In this document: positions 60,690 through 64,000 of the stretch, one piece after another
How the letters are laid out: the number at the start of each line of letters is the position of its first letter
Numbering within the stretch: the first letter of the stretch is position 1
Notes under the pieces: generated by a model
Told to the model about the DNA's origin: nothing
Seen by the model: the letters and a program-made list of their open reading frames with translations, nothing else
The model's database searches: none
DNA from: Calliopum simillimum
Taxonomy: Eukaryota; Arthropoda; Insecta; Diptera; Lauxaniidae
DNA length: 64,000 nt
Assembly (NCBI GenBank): GCA_951812925.1
Contig: OX638370.1
Coordinates: 109,382,897 to 109,446,896 of the forward strand
Direction: 5' to 3'
Made by a program: the position numbers and the translations under genes

Positions 60690-60926
60690 AGGCATGTTCC
60701 GAAATCCGATTTACTTCGGAATCGGAATGAAAGCAATCTTCAAGAGCTCTGCATTGCAACAAATAAGATGGAATCGGATTTGTCTTTCAACAAATAAAAT
60801 TTTCTAATGGTTCCTTTTCGATTTACCGAAACATAAATCTGATTTGATGTTAATTATGGAAATGCGGAGCTCTTGAAAATTGCTTTTATTCCGATTCCGA
60901 AGTGAATCGGATTTCAGAACATACCT
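60690..60926. mobile_element. MITE, family M1 copy 2 (237 bp)
   Basis: AGGCATGTTCCGAAATCCGA on the left and, reverse-complemented, AGGTATGTTCTGAAATCCGA on the right. The inner blocks TTCAAGAGCTCTGCATT and AATAAGATGGAATCGGATT are shared with the copy at 1896-2117. It abuts the end of family D copy d. Confidence 0.85.
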
Positions 60927-63296
60927 AATTATTTAAAAAAATTTTCTGGCGGTTATTTCCTTGTTAAGTTTAAGCTTAATTTCCAAAAAATAGTGTCAGA
61001 AAACTTCTAGCGTTATTTCCTATGGCACTATTTCCATTTTATAAGCCACATAAATTTTGGAAATAAAGCCATAATTTTTGAAAAAAAAAACGAGACAAGT
61101 TATTGGCTTTTTTTCCATACCAAAACGGATATAACTCCAAAATTTTGTTGGAGATTTGGCATTGCTAGCAAAAAGTTTTCTGGCTTTATTTTCGGTGGCC
61201 AAATTTTAGTAATCATTAAGTTTTAAGAACGGTCGGAGTGGCTATTGACAAGCAACAGAGAATATGATACATCAAATTTCGCCTTGTGCAGACTCCTTTT
61301 ACATCTATATCAAACATTTGGTGAACGGGTAAAGAAATTCGAATAATTTTAATTTTATGTACTTTAAGACATATTGGGTTGAGCAAACTGTTACTGAATT
61401 ACAAAAAAAAGCCAAACTGAATAAAAGAAAAGGTCTATACGGAGAAAAATACGCATCATCCACTTGGGTAGACAAAAAATTTAAGTAATCAACACTAAAT
61501 TTCAAACATAAATTACCTTACATTTGAACTACTTGTCTGATGGGTCCGTTAAGTAATATTTACAAATAAAATGTTGTTAAATAATAAAATAATATTTACT
61601 CTAAATTCCCTTAATGTAGAGTAAATTATACAGTGATCATAAATGATGGGCCAATTCTGAAGTTAGACTAGACTTTTACGCAGAGAGTCCTTTTCGAATT
61701 GACAAAAAACTACCATGCAACAATCAAAAACCCATTATTTGTTGTGCGGTGTAATAGGTCTATTCGACCAATCCTATAGCATTTTGGAGTTGCCAAAAGT
61801 GTTCGATGACATTTTTTTCTGCTCCAACTTAATATATTCTACTCTGAAATGCGTTCGATGAGTCTGATCCAATTGTTTTTTTTTTTTTTACTTTAGATCA
61901 ATAAGAATACTTAGTTTACTTATTTTCCCAAGCTATTTAAAATAACTCAATAACTTAAAATATCATCAAATTACAAACCACACGAGTATTCAATGTAAAC
62001 AAAAAGTGCACAAGCTCCATAAATAACTCTAAGAAATAAATAAAATTATGAACTTACCACACGTTAAACACAAACCCCAAATCATTCCATTAAAAGTTGC
62101 ACAAACATAACACAAAAAATGACCTAAAAAACAGTCCAGAAAATTTGCGATAAGAAAAATGAACACAAATATTCCACATTAAAGGATATTTACAATTTTC
62201 AAATATGCCCCCAAGCGCCCGCACAACCTAACAAACTCTACGAGAGTATTCTCTTAAGTGTGTTTTTAGCAGCAACCAAAAAAAAAAAAATGGAAAAATG
62301 GAAAATTGGCCAAACCATAACATTACCGTACCATACCATACCCACTTTTATGAATTCGAAAGAGATTGCGACATGGCGTCTCTAAGCTTTAGCATGAATT
62401 ATTCAGATGAATTTTTGGTGTTACCACCCATATGAGCAATGCAATTTTCACAAATAAACATAAATACAACACACATAAGCATGTATATTTATCTGTGTAG
62501 AAGAACTTACAAGCTATGGATACGTTTGTAAATATTCGCATACACAACTCAATGTTATTTGCATAAAAGGATCTTACATGAGAGAAAAAAACTTCATATA
62601 CCTTCATATAAATAATTTTGTTTCAAAGCAAACTGTTGCTAAAAGTTGATTCTTTTTCTTCTATTTCCAAGCATATGGAGAATTTAGCTACAACAAATAA
62701 AATTGTTTTTGTTTTCAGAGTCTGACATGCTCTATGCTGGGGGGATTTTAATGTTTTGTATTTTGGTACCTGTTTCAGAAATGTAATATGACAGTAATGT
62801 TGTGTCATAGACATGAATAAATCATTGTAGCTTTCATTGTTTTATATCTACAAAGTTGCGTTCGTGTATTTAATTTTCCATATATTTTTTATGTATTTTT
62901 AACTATTGGGTAATAACTTTGATTTTATAATCAATATACGACTATACAACTAACGTTCTGACTGCGACTGTGTCACGTATATAATAAATCAGTTTTATTT
63001 CATTGCACCCTACACGCGCCGGGTATTTTCACTTTGTTCACCTATGTGCAGTATTCATGAAAGTACACGTAAAAACTACAGAAAAATATATACAGATGTC
63101 TGTTCACTATTACATCTCGAGTCTCAATCTGCTTAAGATTATGGCGGAAAAACCAAACCGTTAAATTTCATTGAAAATCCCAGTAATTTTTACAGTTTTT
63201 TACAGTAACTGGTCGCCCATAAAGAAAACCCGTAATTTGTATGGTTAACACACAGTTAAATTTTTCAAATGTTTAAAAAAGAACAATCTCATGTTC
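60927..63296. other. Non-coding AT-rich DNA
   Basis: Nothing recognised beyond A/T tracts and a (CCATA)-like run at about 62325-62342. Confidence 0.55.
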
Positions 63297-63372
63297 ACGG
63301 AGCGAGTATGAAACCTAAAACCTTTGTGTGTATGGGCTGCACTCTAACCACTTAGCCACTGAACTACTAGCA
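63297..63372 (-). other. tRNA-like / SINE-like segment
   Basis: The minus strand has an A-box-like TGGCTAAGTGG (63348-63358) followed by TTAGAG, as in many tRNAs, and a degenerate B box GGTTTCATACTC (63304-63315). A stable cloverleaf is not evident. A tRNA pseudogene or tRNA-derived SINE fits better than a functional tRNA. Confidence 0.45.
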
Positions 63373-63379
63373 CTTTCAT

Positions 63380-64000
63380 TTCTATCGTTTAGTATTTTAG
63401 TTAAAACATTTTTCAATAAAATTTTTAACAATGTTCAACAGTAATAAAACGGTTTAACAGCAAAAAAAAAAAAAACCGTGGTTATCATAGGTTTACGCCC
63501 CACAGTGGTCCGGGTCAAACCCTACCTCCATTGTTAACTAAATCAATATTTCGTTATTAAGGAAGGACTGGAGAGGGTTCACATTTATGACCAACCCCCA
63601 TTACTTTTCAAAGAGAAAATTGTTTTCCCTTGGGACCTAAACCCTCCGACCCCTCCTTAGGGGAGCTTTCATACATGTTGAACCATATTCACAACATATG
63701 TTTTTAAGGTGCTCCTACAGGTTTCTGAGGAAAATTTGGTGAATCAGACAAGAGGGTGTTGTACCTCCGTACAAAATACCAAAAAATAGGCATCACGCCT
63801 AGCCCACTAACTATATCAAAGCCATATTTTCACGATATCTAAGGGTAATTTTCCACTAGGCATATATTGTTATAAATTGGGGATCTAACGATGGGGCGTT
63901 GTACCCCACTTACAAAAACTACATACAAAAAACCATCAAACACTATATCTCCGCACTTGTAACAGGTATCGATTTGAAACTTGATGCATGGATGTACATA
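63380..64000. other. Non-coding; decayed repeat at the window end
   Basis: 63480-64000 is less AT-rich and contains two GTTGTACC-CC-TACAAAA segments (about 63758 and 63898), suggesting tandem units of an unrecognised dispersed repeat that runs past the window end. Confidence 0.45.

Noticed and set aside
63297..63372. Functional tRNA gene
   Set aside because: A and B box-like words exist but the acceptor, D and anticodon arms do not pair well; kept only as tRNA-like.

Overview
The window is AT-rich, gene-poor eukaryotic DNA. Long A/T tracts, (CAA)n/(TGT)n microsatellites, a mariner element and dense small inverted-repeat elements suggest a cyclorrhaphan fly. A tephritid fruit fly is my best guess; this is inference, since no diagnostic host gene is visible. 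The sequence reads like intron or intergenic space. Nearly all long reading frames are by-products of A/T runs or of repeats. There are no bacterial-type operons, ribosome binding sites or CRISPR arrays.

The recognisable coding material is almost all transposon-derived: (1) a structurally complete mariner element at 15.0-16.3 kb whose transposase is broken by only two in-frame nonsense codons; (2) an older, 5'-end-only mariner relic at 25.65-26.08 kb; (3) a frameshifted non-LTR reverse-transcriptase scrap at 32.3-32.5 kb; (4) three 3' tails of one LINE family (29.2, 53.6 and 59.4 kb), one with a clear target-site duplication. One short minus-strand frame at 20.65-20.86 kb, open from an ATG into a plausible splice donor, is the only candidate host exon.

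Most of the rest consists of non-autonomous repeats. Region by region: 1-12.6 kb holds a foldback copy, a 222-bp MITE, two copies of a dispersed 'GCCACGCC' repeat, two TA-flanked elements with internally reiterated motifs, and a tandem array. 15-29.7 kb holds mariner, MITE, a 129-bp tandem array, a foldback element, an ACCAAG cluster, a striking palindromic array at 27.67-28.54 kb, and an inverted-repeat element split by a LINE. 32-37.6 kb is a dense block of hairpin and foldback elements. 38.8-45.2 kb holds tandem repeats and a GC-richer LTR-like block. 48.2-51.3 kb holds tandem repeats, a MITE enclosing a tRNA-like segment, and a 1.5-kb palindrome. 54.4-60.9 kb is another nested repeat block.

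Several insertions are nested, so relative ages can be read directly: the dispersed repeat at 10.1-11.6 kb predates the TA-flanked element inside it, the copy at 54.9-56.5 kb predates the foldback element inside it, and the inverted-repeat element at 29.0-29.7 kb predates the LINE tail in its loop. The least explained structures are the 14-bp motif array at 27.67-28.54 kb (23 copies, fixed 23/25/15-bp spacing), the TA-flanked elements that repeat their terminal motif internally, and a dispersed CRE-like 20-mer found at six sites.
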